Positions 52,073-61,169 are shown, numbered from the stretch's first letter. The stretch: 64,000 bases of DNA from Brevibacillus parabrevis (GCF_003710905.1 NZ_RHHV01000010.1:310001-374000), one strand, 5' to 3'. Numbers and translations are program-made. Notes: a model not told the origin generated them from the letters alone.

Positions 52073-52966
52073 ATGATTTTTCTCGAAGTGATCTTGCCTG
52101 TCTTGCTGATCTTTTTGTCGGGCTACATTCTTCAGCGCAAGTTCCGAATGGATTTGAAGCCGATTTCGTCGCTGGCGATCTACGTGTTGACCACGGCGCT
52201 TGTCTTTCGCACGTTTTACAAGACCGAGCTTGATCTGCAATTGTTTTACATCGTCGTCATCTCGCTGTTGCTGCTCGGAGCGCTGATCGTGCTCACCCAG
52301 CTTACGGCTCGCCTGTTTCGCTACGACAAATCGCAGGAGAGCGCCCTGATGCTTTCCACCGCCTTCATGAACAGCGGGAACTACGGGACTCCGATCATTT
52401 TGTTTGCTTACGGGGAGGCCGGGTTTACGTATGCGGTCCAAATCATGGTTTTTCATTCGATCATCATGGGGGTATTCGGCGTCTACTTCGCTTCGCGGGG
52501 CGGGGGTGGCGCGGGCACGGCGATTCGGGCGATTTTCAAGCAGCCTTCCAACTACGCGGTTGTGCTGGCGATTTTGCTGCAACAAGGCAATGTCGTGATT
52601 CCAGCGGGCTACTATCAGGCGATTGATCTCGTGGCGCAGGCAGCGATTCCGGTCGTTATGCTGATTCTCGGGATGCAGCTTGCCAACGTATCGTCCAAAG
52701 CCTTGGAGTGGCAAGGATTGAGCGCCGCCAGTGTCATTCGGCTGATCGCTTCGCCTGTGCTCGCTTACGTGATCTGTCTGTTTTTCCCGATTGACCCTTT
52801 GCTGCAAAAAGTGCTGGTCATACTCGCAGCGATGCCGTCTGCTGCGACGACAGCGATTTACGCGATCCAGTTCAACATGCGTCCGCAATTTGTTTCCAGC
52901 AGTGTCCTGGTCACGACCGTGTTCAGTGTAGGGACGCTGACGATCTTGCTGAATCTGCTGCATTAG
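52073..52966 (+). CDS. AEC-family (auxin efflux carrier-like) transporter
   Basis: A 297-aa membrane protein with about ten helices. The conserved centre MLSTAFMNSGNYGTPIILFAYGEAG (about 88-112) and the late AAMPSAATTAIYAIQFN motif are those of the AEC family (organic acid/malate-type transport in bacteria). TATACT near 52025 may be a -10 box. ATG 52073 with GAAGTGGG. Substrate unknown. Confidence 0.88.
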   Translation: MIFLEVILPVLLIFLSGYILQRKFRMDLKPISSLAIYVLTTALVFRTFYKTELDLQLFYIVVISLLLLGALIVLTQLTARLFRYDKSQESALMLSTAFMNSGNYGTPIILFAYGEAGFTYAVQIMVFHSIIMGVFGVYFASRGGGGAGTAIRAIFKQPSNYAVVLAILLQQGNVVIPAGYYQAIDLVAQAAIPVVMLILGMQLANVSSKALEWQGLSAASVIRLIASPVLAYVICLFFPIDPLLQKVLVILAAMPSAATTAIYAIQFNMRPQFVSSSVLVTTVFSVGTLTILLNLLH

Positions 52967-53081
52967 CCGATTCAACTGCCGAGGCAATCGCGCCACACCG
53001 AAAAGGTTGCCAAGGCATTGCTTTTTTCTATATGATGAGAACAAGAATCGTTTTCAACAAAATCAAAACCGGGAGATTGCC

Positions 53082-54071
53082 ATGCATGCCACATCCATTC
53101 ATTCCATCTACGACAGTTATATTGACGCGCTGCCGAACATTCGGCTTGATGACATCGGGACGGAGATGGCGGGGGATGACTTGTCCGGTTGGAACGGATA
53201 CATCAACAGAATGATGCCTCGTCATGGACTGGAGATTGTCGATTCCTTCCATCGTTTTCAGGATGATCACGCCATGCGTTTTCGCTCGGAAGCCGCCATG
53301 GTGGAGCTGAGCTTTTGCTTGCAAGGAACGGGGGAGGTAGCGGTTTCGGGCGGTTCCCAGCACGATCTCGTTCCGGACAGCTGCTCGCTGCAATTGATGC
53401 GGGACTTTCAAGCCGACTTTTGCTATATGGCCCAAGCGCCGTTTCGTTCGGTAGCGATCGGGATTTCCGTCGAGCTGTTCAACGAATGGCTTGCGCAAAT
53501 CGACGAAGGGACGCCGTATACGTTTGAAAGCTTGTTGGGCAACCGTCCTTTTCGCATGTTCCGCATGCCGCTTCGGCCAGATTTGATGATGCGGCTCCAG
53601 CAGCTGATCGCGCCGCCTGCGTCTCAGCCCAGATTGCGGCGGCTTCATGCGGAAGGCAAGACGCTGGAAATCGCTGCGCACGCCTTCGACATGCTGCTGT
53701 TTGAGCGAGAGGCGGAAGTCACCCGCCCCTTTTTATCCCGCAGCGATCGGGAAAAAATTCATAGCGCCAGAGAAATTTTGCTGGCGAATATGGAGGCGCC
53801 GCCTTCCTTGATCGAGCTGGCACGCATGGCGCAGCTGAACGAATACAAGCTGAAAATCGGCTTCAAAGAGGAGTTTGGCACGAGCGTCTTCGCGTACTTG
53901 CGGGAAAAGCGTCTGGAAAAAGCGCTGGAACTGCTGCGCTCGGGCGAGATGAATGTCAGCCAGGTAGCGTTGTCGGTCGGCTTTTCCAACTTCAGTCACT
54001 TTTCCGAAGCGTTCCGCAAGCAGTACGGAATGAATCCGTCCGATGTGAAGCGGGGCAGGTATATTTTGTAG
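53082..54071 (+). CDS. AraC-family regulator, probably iron/siderophore-linked
   Basis: A 329-aa regulator: N-terminal ligand domain (about 1-215, with AMVELSFCLQGTGEVAVSGG strand pair) and C-terminal double HTH (about 225-329: SLIELARMAQLNEYKLKIGFKEEFG; VSQVALSVGFSNFSHFSEAFRKQYGMNP). ATG 53082 with CGGGAG. The build resembles PchR-like siderophore regulators, and the next gene is a siderophore-binding lipoprotein with a Fur box, so control of iron uptake is likely though not proven. Confidence 0.88.
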   Translation: MHATSIHSIYDSYIDALPNIRLDDIGTEMAGDDLSGWNGYINRMMPRHGLEIVDSFHRFQDDHAMRFRSEAAMVELSFCLQGTGEVAVSGGSQHDLVPDSCSLQLMRDFQADFCYMAQAPFRSVAIGISVELFNEWLAQIDEGTPYTFESLLGNRPFRMFRMPLRPDLMMRLQQLIAPPASQPRLRRLHAEGKTLEIAAHAFDMLLFEREAEVTRPFLSRSDREKIHSAREILLANMEAPPSLIELARMAQLNEYKLKIGFKEEFGTSVFAYLREKRLEKALELLRSGEMNVSQVALSVGFSNFSHFSEAFRKQYGMNPSDVKRGRYIL

Positions 54072-54073
54072 CG

Positions 54074-54108
54074 AAAAAAGCGGGAGCGATGTCTCTCGCT
54101 TTTTTCTA
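54074..54108 (+). terminator. Terminator after the AraC gene
   Basis: AAAAGCGGGAG pairs with CTCTCGCTTTT (one wobble) and a T run follows. Confidence 0.75.
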
Positions 54109-54185
54109 TTATCCCGCCAACCGTAGTTTTCGCCCTCGTCCGGTAGTTGCAAACAGCTGGCAAAGGTACGATCAAGCGTAGTTGT

Positions 54186-54200
54186 TGAGAATTATTATCA
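54186..54200. promoter_or_regulatory. Fur box upstream of the siderophore-binding gene
   Basis: TGAGAATTATTATCA matches the 15-bp Bacillus Fur consensus TGATAATNATTATCA at all but one position, 26 bp ahead of the ATG at 54226. Confidence 0.85.
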
Positions 54201-54225
54201 CAGATGATGGAGGCTGACGGAAGGT

Positions 54226-55212
54226 ATGGCAAAAAGAAAGCACGGCTGGATCGCGGGATTGCTCGGTTTGGCGTTACTTGTAGGGGGATGCAGCCAAGCT
54301 GCTGACAACAGTGCAGGAGGACAAGGCGGACAAGCGCCAGCAGATAAGCCGGCTGCGCAAACAGCAGAAACGCGGACAGTCAAGGATGCAGCAGGCGAAG
54401 TAACCATCCCGGCCAATCCGCAAAGAATCGCGGACGTATCTGGATCGACTGAGGAGCTGTTGGCGCTCGGCATTCGTCCCGTGCTGACGGCGAACAGCCA
54501 GTATGAAAGCCCGATGGATTTGACGCCGATTTTGCAAAAAGAGCTGGGAAAAGACGTGACCGTGGCGGGCTGGTTTCAAAATGAGGTAAGTGTCGAGGCG
54601 ATCGCCGCAGCCAATCCCGATCTGATTCTCGTGGGTCCGGCCCAGGAAAAAATTTACGAGCAGTTGAACAAAATTGCCCCGACCGTGCGCGTGCCTTACG
54701 GTTTCAACGCGTTTCGCGAGCGGTTCGACTTTGTGGCGAATACGCTCGGGAAAAAACAGCAGATGGACGAATGGCTGAAAGCGTACGATGACCATGCGAA
54801 GCAGCTGCACGATCAGATTGTGGCAACTACCAAAGAGGAATCGTTCGCAGTGATCGAAGCGACGCAAAAAGGGATTCGCCTCTACGCGAAAACCGGGCTG
54901 GCTGACATGATTTTCTCCGACTTGAAGCTGCCGAAAGCGGCGGGAATACCGGAGCCAGATCCGTGGGGAGGCAAGGAGACGGACCTGGAGGGACTGTCGA
55001 CGCTCAATCCCGACCATATCGTGCTGCTCGCCGATTCCGAGCACAATGTGCTGGAAGATACCGCGATCTGGAACAATATGAAGGCGAAGAAAAACGGCAA
55101 GGTGTACCGCGTCACTACAAAACAGAGCTACAACGAAGCGTTTTTTGCCCTCGGGAAAAAGGCGATGATCGAGCAGGTAGCGGCAGATATTTTGCAAAAG
55201 AACCAAAAATAG
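54226..55212 (+). CDS. Iron-siderophore ABC transporter binding lipoprotein (FecB/FhuD type)
   Basis: A 328-aa lipoprotein with lipobox LLVGGC (Cys about 22), a Gln/Ala/Gly-rich linker, then the periplasmic-binding-2 pattern: TVKDAAGEVTIPANPQRIADV, EAIAAANPDLILVGP, and GKKAMIEQVAADIL at the end. Binds a ferric siderophore at the cell surface. No permease or ATPase gene follows; it must use one elsewhere. The Fur box implies induction by iron shortage. GGAGGCTGACGGAAGGT before ATG. Confidence 0.92.
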   Translation: MAKRKHGWIAGLLGLALLVGGCSQAADNSAGGQGGQAPADKPAAQTAETRTVKDAAGEVTIPANPQRIADVSGSTEELLALGIRPVLTANSQYESPMDLTPILQKELGKDVTVAGWFQNEVSVEAIAAANPDLILVGPAQEKIYEQLNKIAPTVRVPYGFNAFRERFDFVANTLGKKQQMDEWLKAYDDHAKQLHDQIVATTKEESFAVIEATQKGIRLYAKTGLADMIFSDLKLPKAAGIPEPDPWGGKETDLEGLSTLNPDHIVLLADSEHNVLEDTAIWNNMKAKKNGKVYRVTTKQSYNEAFFALGKKAMIEQVAADILQKNQK

Positions 55213-55230
55213 CAAAAGCGGGCACGAGCA

Positions 55231-55264
55231 AAAAACGGATGCTTTTCAGGCGTCCGTTTTTTTC
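55231..55264 (+). terminator. Terminator after the siderophore-binding gene
   Basis: AAAACGGATGC and GCGTCCGTTTT with seven Ts. Confidence 0.85.
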
Positions 55265-55340
55265 ATAGGCGGCGCTTGACCGACTTCACTGTGTATGTTG
55301 TATGATGAGCGAAAAAGACATTCTGCCAAAGGAGATCGCC

Positions 55341-55640
55341 ATGTGCCGAAATATTAAAACCTTGTTCAATTTCTCCCCTCCCGCTACCGAAGATGAGGTT
55401 CAGGCAGCCGCGCTGCAGTTTGTGAGAAAGCTCTCGGGCTTCAACACGCCCTCCAAAGCAAACGAAGAGGCGTTTCAGCGGGCGGTCAAAGAGGTAACAG
55501 CAGTCGCCCAGACTTTGCTCGATTCATTGGTGACAAACGCCGAGCCGCGCAACCGCGAGACGGAAATCGAACGCGCCCGCGCAAGAAATGCCAAACGATT
55601 CGGCACGCCCCAATCCCAATCGGCTGACTCTGTTGATTGA
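55341..55640 (+). CDS. DUF2277 family protein
   Basis: A 99-aa protein beginning MCRNIKTLFNFSPPATEDEV, which is the fixed start of DUF2277 proteins, and containing ALQFVRKLSGFNTPSKANEEAF. AAAGGAGA before ATG 55341. The function of the family is unknown. Confidence 0.92.
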   Translation: MCRNIKTLFNFSPPATEDEVQAAALQFVRKLSGFNTPSKANEEAFQRAVKEVTAVAQTLLDSLVTNAEPRNRETEIERARARNAKRFGTPQSQSADSVD

Positions 55641-55756
55641 ATTTTTTGCCGCTTATCATCGTTTTGTGATTTTGTTTATCATAACTCTATCAGATCGTTT
55701 CTATTTTCCCTCCTCGTCTTTTGTATTATCTTGGGGACAAAGGGGAGAGATCCATC

Positions 55757-56086
55757 ATGGAGAAGATAAATCTGACAGAACAATTTTCGTGGATACAACA
55801 GTCTTTACGTTCAACGGTCGTAGGGGAGCTGAACGATTCGGCGATCAAGCTGGAGCAGCTTTCGGGAGAATATCCCTGGCAGCAGCACGACCACAAGGAC
55901 GAAATGATTCTCGTCGTAAACGGAAGATTGCTATTGATGTCCCATGAGCGCAATATTTGGATCGAGGCTGGCGAATTGCTCGTCATACCAAAAGGAACGG
56001 CGTACAAATGGTTCGTGCCCAACGGAGTTTGCCATCTGTTGGTGATCGAGCCGAAACAGCTGGCGGCGCTCAAGCGTTGTTCGTGA
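55757..56086 (+). CDS. Cupin-domain protein
   Basis: A 109-aa single-domain cupin: metal-binding-type motif HDHKDEMILVVNGRLLL (HxHxxxE), then GELLVIPKGTAYKWFVPNG. Ligand unknown. AAAGGGGAGAG before ATG 55757; monocistronic. Confidence 0.85.
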   Translation: MEKINLTEQFSWIQQSLRSTVVGELNDSAIKLEQLSGEYPWQQHDHKDEMILVVNGRLLLMSHERNIWIEAGELLVIPKGTAYKWFVPNGVCHLLVIEPKQLAALKRCS

Positions 56087-56249
56087 TAGATTGCAAGCAA
56101 GCATGAAAGATAGATGGCGTGAACGAGATAGCTGTCATTGTCGGGACCAAGCGGCGGCTTTTACTATAGGCGAAAAAAGGGTTGACTTTCCGGTATTTTG
56201 GTATGTAATTAATACGGATAGCTGCAACTCTTTTTTGAGGTGATGAACG

Positions 56250-56942
56250 TTGGAAGACGGCGTCTATGTCCTGATCAAAAAAGGCGATCCGGAGCTTGTG
56301 CAAAAACGCCAGTTTCTTCGTCAGGATGAGTACACCATTGGACGGAGAGGGAGCCAACTTGCGCCTGACATCGCTTTTTCCAGCCCATACGTGTCGAGAC
56401 GGCATGCCGTGATCCGCAAGATCGGCAATCGCTATACGATTTCCGATCTGGACAGCAAGCATGGAACAGAAGTCAACGGGCAGAGCGTCCGCCAAGCGCC
56501 GCAGCCGTTATTTCACGGCGATCTGATCAGCCTTGCCAAAGGAGTCGTCGAGCTGGTCTTTTTTGCGGAGGGCAGTGAGTTGGACGTGACCAGGGAATTT
56601 TCTTTTCCGCTGGTGCAATCGATGGTTTCGACTGTTTCCACGACAGGGTTGGTCATCAACCTGGAGCGGCGCGAGATTCGCCTGGATGGTGCGAGGATTC
56701 ATTTGACAGGAAAAGATATGGATTTGCTGATGCTTTTGTATCAACGGGCCAATCAGGCAGTCAGCTATGAGGAAATCATGGTGTCGATCTGGCCGGAAAG
56801 AATGATTTACACAGACAATAGCGTGCCGGATGTGGGACGCGCCGAAATCAATGCGCTCGTGTACCGTTTGCGCAAACGGCTGGGCAAGTACGGGGAAAAG
56901 GTCACCACGATTCCTCGCTTCGGCTATATGTGGGAAGATTGA
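56250..56942 (+). CDS. FHA domain fused to a winged-helix DNA-binding domain
   Basis: A 230-aa protein. The N-terminal FHA domain (about 20-110) has YTIGRRGSQ, SSPYVSRRHAVIRK and DLDSKHGTEVNG, the phosphothreonine-binding set. The C-terminal OmpR/PhoB-type winged helix (about 135-230) has LTGKDMDLLMLLYQRAN and TTIPRFGYMWE. There is no receiver domain: binding to a phosphorylated partner, probably a Ser/Thr-kinase target, would replace Asp phosphorylation. TTG 56250 start with GAGGTGATG. The PBP gene follows after 168 bp. Confidence 0.88.
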   Translation: MEDGVYVLIKKGDPELVQKRQFLRQDEYTIGRRGSQLAPDIAFSSPYVSRRHAVIRKIGNRYTISDLDSKHGTEVNGQSVRQAPQPLFHGDLISLAKGVVELVFFAEGSELDVTREFSFPLVQSMVSTVSTTGLVINLERREIRLDGARIHLTGKDMDLLMLLYQRANQAVSYEEIMVSIWPERMIYTDNSVPDVGRAEINALVYRLRKRLGKYGEKVTTIPRFGYMWED

Positions 56943-57110
56943 ACAAGGGAGACGAGCCAGTGGTCTTCCTTTTTTCCATGCGCTTTTTCCTGTTGAATTG
57001 TCTGACACTTATCATTTGTTTGTGAGTGTGATCTGATGATTTCATCAGTTTTCTTCCATTTATTCTCTAATCCGGCTGGTTTATCGTGGGAAAGGGAAGG
57101 TGAGGAACTG

Positions 57111-59171
57111 GTGAAAAAGGCTTGGATATGGTTTTGGAGTGTCTTTCTCGTAATTCTTTCGGGATTTGTCTTCCTTTTTTGGGACTATTGGAAGGAAGGG
57201 CCGAAAACGGACGGGGAAATGGCGAAGGCGGCGTTTACCGCTTATACGACGAATTGGAAAAATCAGCAGTTTGCACATATGTACGAACAGCTTTCACTGG
57301 ATACAAAGGCAAAGGTGACAAAAGACGAGTTCGTTTCGCGATACGAGAACATTTACGGCGGGATCGAGGCCAAACCGATCCTCGTCGAGCCGCTTTACAA
57401 CGGAGATGTCGTCCCGACTGAGGATGGGAAAATCAACTTCCATTACCGGATCAAGCTGGACACATTCGTCGAACCGATTTCGTTTACAGGAAAAGCAACC
57501 TTGATCAAAGAGACGCAAAACGACAAAAAAGATTGGTACATCCATTGGAATCCTTCCTTTTTATTTCCCGGCATGCAGGAGGGGGATAAGGTGCGCGCCA
57601 ACACGCTGTATCCGAAGCGGGGAGAAATATTGGACCGGGCCGGACGCAGGCTGGCTACGAGCCGGATCGTGGTCGATGTCGGGATTCGTCCAGATGAATG
57701 GAGCAAAACGCCTCCAGCCGGGAGGACACAAGTCAGCAAGCTGTTGCAAATACCGCTGGCAAACCTGATGAGTGTGGTGAGTGCCAATGCGGGGAAGTCT
57801 GGCTCGTTTGTCCGCATCGCAACTTTGCCGGAGGATGATGCACGCTTGCAAACTTTGCAACAAACCGCGAGCATCGTTTTGCAGAAAAAGCAGGTCAGGT
57901 ACTACCCGTATCAGGCTGCGGCGGCTCATTTGGTCGGCTACACGGGTGCGATTAGCCAGGAGGAGTACGAAAAGCGCAAAGACATGGGCTACCGCACCTC
58001 GGATATCGTCGGCAAGGCGGGGCTGGAACAGCTTTTTGAACAGCAATTGCGCGGGGAATCAGGCGGCCGGATCGCGATTGTCGGTGCAGACGGGACGGTG
58101 AAAAAAATCGTGGCGGAGCAACCCGCCAAAAACGGGCAGCCACTCGCCCTGACGATCGATGCTACTGTCCAGCAAACGATTTACAGCGAGTTCAAGCAGG
58201 ATGCTGGGACAGCCGCAGCGATTTCGCCCGCGACGGGAGAAGTTTTGGCGCTGGTCAGCTCGCCATCGTATGATCCAAACGCATTTGTGCTCGGCATGTC
58301 GACAGAAGAGTGGGAAAAGCTCAATGACGATCCGGGCAAGCCTTTGCTGAATCGCTTTGCCCGCGGCTTTGCGCCAGGGTCTACCTTCAAGCCGCTTACC
58401 GCGGCAATGGGACTTGCGACCGGAGCGATTACGCCAGCCGATACTGTTTCGGTCAAAGGACTGCATTGGCAAAAGGACGCCTCCTGGGGCGCATACGAAG
58501 TGACGCGGGTGAGTGACTACGGAGCGCCCGTCGACCTGAAAAAAGCACTCGTCTACTCGGACAATATTTATTTTGCCAAGGCGGCGCTGTCCATCGGGGA
58601 GGAGCCGTTCGTGGCACAGGGAAAGCAGCTTGGCTTTGACGAGGCGGTGCCGATCCCGTATCCGCTCGATCCGTCCCGGCTTGCCAACAACGGCATGAGA
58701 AACGAGATCCAGTTGGCAGACTCGGGCTATGGGCAGGGCGAGGTGACAATGACGCCGCTTCACTTGGCACTCGTGTACAGCGCTTTTGTCAACGAGGGAA
58801 ACATCGTGTACCCGTCGCTGCTTCAGGGCGAGCAAAAAGAGCGGTATTGGAAGCGTGAAGCGATTCCGCCCCAAGTGGCAGCCATCGTCAGGGACGATCT
58901 TGTGCAGGTGATGGAAGACCCCCGCGGCACAGGCCGGGGAGCGCGCGTGCCGGGCATCCGCATGGCGGGCAAGACCGGCACCGCAGAATTGAAGCAAAAA
59001 AAGGGCGAGCAAGGACAGGAAAACGGTTGGTACGCGGTGTTCAATGTGGATGATCCGCGCCTGCTGGTCACGATGATGGTCGAGGACGTCAGAGGCCGCG
59101 GCGGCAGCCATGTGCTCGATGCGCGAATCAAGCGGATTTTTTCCAAGCTGTTGCAGGGCGTGGGGGCGTAA
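57111..59171 (+). CDS. Penicillin-binding protein with MecA_N domain (class B transpeptidase)
   Basis: A 686-aa protein. GTG 57111 is chosen (GAAGGTGAGG); the frame is open to 57036 but the membrane helix (about 5-23, WIWFWSVFLVILSGFVFLF) starts here. Domains: MecA_N/NTF2-like (about 35-155), dimerisation domain (about 170-330, YPKRGEILDRAGRRLATS), transpeptidase (about 350-680) with PGSTFKPL (catalytic Ser), SDN and GKTGTAE motifs. This plan is that of Bacillus PbpC and staphylococcal PBP2a, i.e. low beta-lactam affinity types. It crosslinks wall peptidoglycan outside the membrane. The preceding FHA protein may control it. Confidence 0.93.
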   Translation: MKKAWIWFWSVFLVILSGFVFLFWDYWKEGPKTDGEMAKAAFTAYTTNWKNQQFAHMYEQLSLDTKAKVTKDEFVSRYENIYGGIEAKPILVEPLYNGDVVPTEDGKINFHYRIKLDTFVEPISFTGKATLIKETQNDKKDWYIHWNPSFLFPGMQEGDKVRANTLYPKRGEILDRAGRRLATSRIVVDVGIRPDEWSKTPPAGRTQVSKLLQIPLANLMSVVSANAGKSGSFVRIATLPEDDARLQTLQQTASIVLQKKQVRYYPYQAAAAHLVGYTGAISQEEYEKRKDMGYRTSDIVGKAGLEQLFEQQLRGESGGRIAIVGADGTVKKIVAEQPAKNGQPLALTIDATVQQTIYSEFKQDAGTAAAISPATGEVLALVSSPSYDPNAFVLGMSTEEWEKLNDDPGKPLLNRFARGFAPGSTFKPLTAAMGLATGAITPADTVSVKGLHWQKDASWGAYEVTRVSDYGAPVDLKKALVYSDNIYFAKAALSIGEEPFVAQGKQLGFDEAVPIPYPLDPSRLANNGMRNEIQLADSGYGQGEVTMTPLHLALVYSAFVNEGNIVYPSLLQGEQKERYWKREAIPPQVAAIVRDDLVQVMEDPRGTGRGARVPGIRMAGKTGTAELKQKKGEQGQENGWYAVFNVDDPRLLVTMMVEDVRGRGGSHVLDARIKRIFSKLLQGVGA

Positions 59172-59296
59172 GCAGCATAGAGCAAGCGTTTCGTTTCGCT
59201 AGTTTCGCTAGGATAGAAGCAGAGAGAAAAGGACAGAGGAGCGGTGGGAGCAATGAGCAGGCGAGTAGAGGGTGAAAAGCAGATGAGATTGGCGGC

Positions 59297-59482
59297 ATGT
59301 ACGGCTGCTTGGGGAATCGTCACGGAGCCGTCCGTGCAGAAAGCGGGTTTTTGTTTGCCGCGCTCGCGGTGTTCCGACAGCAAAAGACGCTGGAGAAAGC
59401 CGCAAGCGTGGAGCTGGTGGAAAAGCTGGAGAAACTCGTAGGGAACGCGAGTGCAACTGAGCGAGGGACTTGCTGCACATGA
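59297..59482 (+). CDS. Small coiled-coil-type ORF, left copy flanking the CRISPR region
   Basis: 61 codons from ATG 59297; the start is uncertain (no clear ribosome site). The second half (FAALAVFRQQKTLEKAAS, then VELVEKLEKLVGNA, ending RGTCCT) is matched by the truncated copy at 60432-60536 at protein and DNA level, including the terminator. The sequence is a single amphipathic helix ending in two cysteines. Function unknown. Confidence 0.4.
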   Translation: MYGCLGNRHGAVRAESGFLFAALAVFRQQKTLEKAASVELVEKLEKLVGNASATERGTCCT

Positions 59483-59520
59483 GCCGTTTTCAGTATGGAC
59501 GGTTGTGTGCAGTTTTTTTG
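59471..59520 (+). terminator. Terminator, left copy
   Basis: CTGCACA...CCG pairs with CGG...TGTGCAG around TTTTCAGTATGGA, then TTTTTTTG. It recurs at 60527-60573. Confidence 0.8.
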
Positions 59521-59923
59521 TGGGATTGTAGCGGAATGGAATGAAGTGGTCTGTTCACGCAGGGGGGATTTGTACGGGAGCGGACTTGCCGTATTAAAGG
59601 AGAGTGATTTGTTTGGGGAGTTGGATGAAGGAAGTGGCGGTTGAAAGATATTTGCGTTTGTGGATGAAAAGTTGTTTGGGTGCTGGATCGTGTAAAGAAA
59701 TGGATAGATGGGATGGGGGATAATGTTTTATTATAAGTATGAGGGCGAATGGTTACCCTGTAGCGAGGAAAAAGAAATGAACAAGATGCGTACAGCCGAT
59801 TTTCGAGGATAGGGCGTGATTTTTGACGAGAAGTGAATCCTCGAAAAAAGAGCGGGTTCTTGTTGGCAGTGAGTATGAGGAAAGCCTTGGCGTTATTGAG
59901 GTTAAGCATGGTAGTCAAAGTCG
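59521..59923 (+). other. Purine-rich CRISPR leader region
   Basis: About 400 bp with strong G/A bias on the plus strand and few C residues. No gene with a ribosome site. It is taken as leader because the repeats decay at the opposite (right) end of the array. Confidence 0.5.
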
Positions 59924-60408
59924 GTTACATTGGAGACCCGAGAAGTTAGGGGACTGAAACTTATGAGGCAGGTAAACTCGTACCTTATCATGCGACTGTC
60001 GTTACATTGGAGACCCGAGAAGTTAGGGGACTGAAACCCTAGGTCGTTCGTTTACCTTCGAAGAACTTGTCCAAGTTACATTGGAGACCCGAGAAGTTAG
60101 GGGACTGAAACTAAAATTAGGATTAAGCATTGGTATGACTGACTTTTTGTTACATTGGAGACCCGAGAAGTTAGGGGACTGAAACTACGTGGTGATTGTT
60201 GACGGTCAAATGGGGAGTTACGTTACATTGGAGACCCGAGAAGCTAGGGGACTGAAACCATGCCTTCCACCCGCCGACAAAATTCAGCGGCGCGACGTTA
60301 CATCGAAGACCCGAAAAGCAAGCGGAATTGAAACTAAGGCTCTTGCATTTTTGTTCGTATTTGGTTATCTCGTTATATTACAAATCCGAAAAAACAGAAG
60401 ACTGTAAC
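59924..60408 (+). CRISPR. Orphan CRISPR array, 7 repeats, 6 spacers
   Basis: The repeat is 37 nt, starting GTTACATTGGAG and ending GGGGACTGAAAC. Units start at 59924, 60001, 60075, 60149 and 60222 (the last with one T-to-C change), then two degenerate units at 60297 and 60372. Spacers are 40, 37, 37, 36, 38 and 37 nt. The ACTGAAAC end resembles the 8-nt 5' handle of type I/III crRNAs and, with the decayed right end, indicates transcription on the plus strand. No cas gene lies in the window, so processing would need Cas proteins encoded elsewhere. Confidence 0.97.
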
Positions 60409-60431
60409 TAAGCTGGCCTTGCCTGCTCGCG

Positions 60432-60536
60432 ATGCTCCGACAACAAAAGATGCTAGAGAAAGTAGATTTGATGGAAAAGATGGAAAAACTTATAAAAGAC
60501 GCGAAAAAAGCTGCACGAGAGACTTGCTGCACATAA
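60432..60536 (+). pseudogene. Truncated right copy of the small coiled-coil gene
   Basis: 34 codons from ATG 60432 (MLRQQKMLEKVDLMEKMEKL, ending RETCCT) match the second half of the ORF at 59297-59482. The front is missing: the last CRISPR unit ends 23 bp upstream. Confidence 0.5.
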
Positions 60537-60573
60537 ACCGTTTTCAATATGGACGGTTGTGTGCAGTTTTTTT
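60527..60573 (+). terminator. Terminator, right copy
   Basis: Same hairpin as at 59471-59520, with CTGCACA/TGTGCAG ends and TTTTTTTG. Confidence 0.8.
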
Positions 60574-60707
60574 GTGGGGATTGTAACAAAATACAAGCTA
60601 CATCGTCTTACTAATGAAGCCTTAAACATAAATGGAAAAAAATGTTGAAAATAGAAAAATTAAAGATTAATATGCAAAAAATTTCAAAATATTTTTAGCG
60701 AGGGGTA

Positions 60708-61142
60708 TTGTTGAATAGAAAGCTTGTAGCAAGTTTTATTACTTCTTGCGTTGTTCTGGCGACAATCACTACTGCATTCGCAGCTACTCCGATGGGGATA
60801 GCACAATCAGAAGCGTCAATCAGTGGAAATCTGTCTACGGCAGGGGGAGAAAAACATTATGTAATATCTTCGTATGGTATTACGCGTGATATCTCCTCTA
60901 GAGTAAAATCTAGTGATATTAAGCAAATCATTTCCTTTGCCATTATTACTAGAAACGGGAAGAAAGTTTCCTCAAAAACAACAGAAGATTCCTATGTTAA
61001 ATCTTTGAAAGCAAAGATTAGTAATCAGGAGGAATATGGAAAAGCGATATGGGAGGTAGCCGCCAGCGGGGATGTTTACTATACCGATGGGACAACAGAT
61101 AGCGGTATTAATTATGAAGAACAGGAATTTAACGTAAAGTAA
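60708..61142 (+). CDS. Small secreted protein 1 of three
   Basis: A 144-aa protein. TTG 60708 (or TTG 60711) follows GAGGGG. A signal peptide covers about residues 1-26 (FITSCVVLATITTAFAAT). The mature part is Ser/Lys/Thr-rich with strands (EKHYVISSYGITRDISSRV; ISFAIITRNGKKVSSKT) and ends YYTDGTTDSGINYEEQEF. No family is recognised. GC is clearly lower than in the neighbouring core genes. It heads a group of three exported proteins. Confidence 0.65.
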   Translation: MLNRKLVASFITSCVVLATITTAFAATPMGIAQSEASISGNLSTAGGEKHYVISSYGITRDISSRVKSSDIKQIISFAIITRNGKKVSSKTTEDSYVKSLKAKISNQEEYGKAIWEVAASGDVYYTDGTTDSGINYEEQEFNVK

Positions 61143-61169
61143 AGATGATGCATAGCTATGGGGGAGAGT

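Noticed and set aside
59490..59918. 142-codon minus-strand frame beside the CRISPR array
   Set aside because: Its Thr/Pro/His-rich text follows from the purine-rich leader strand; no initiation signal.
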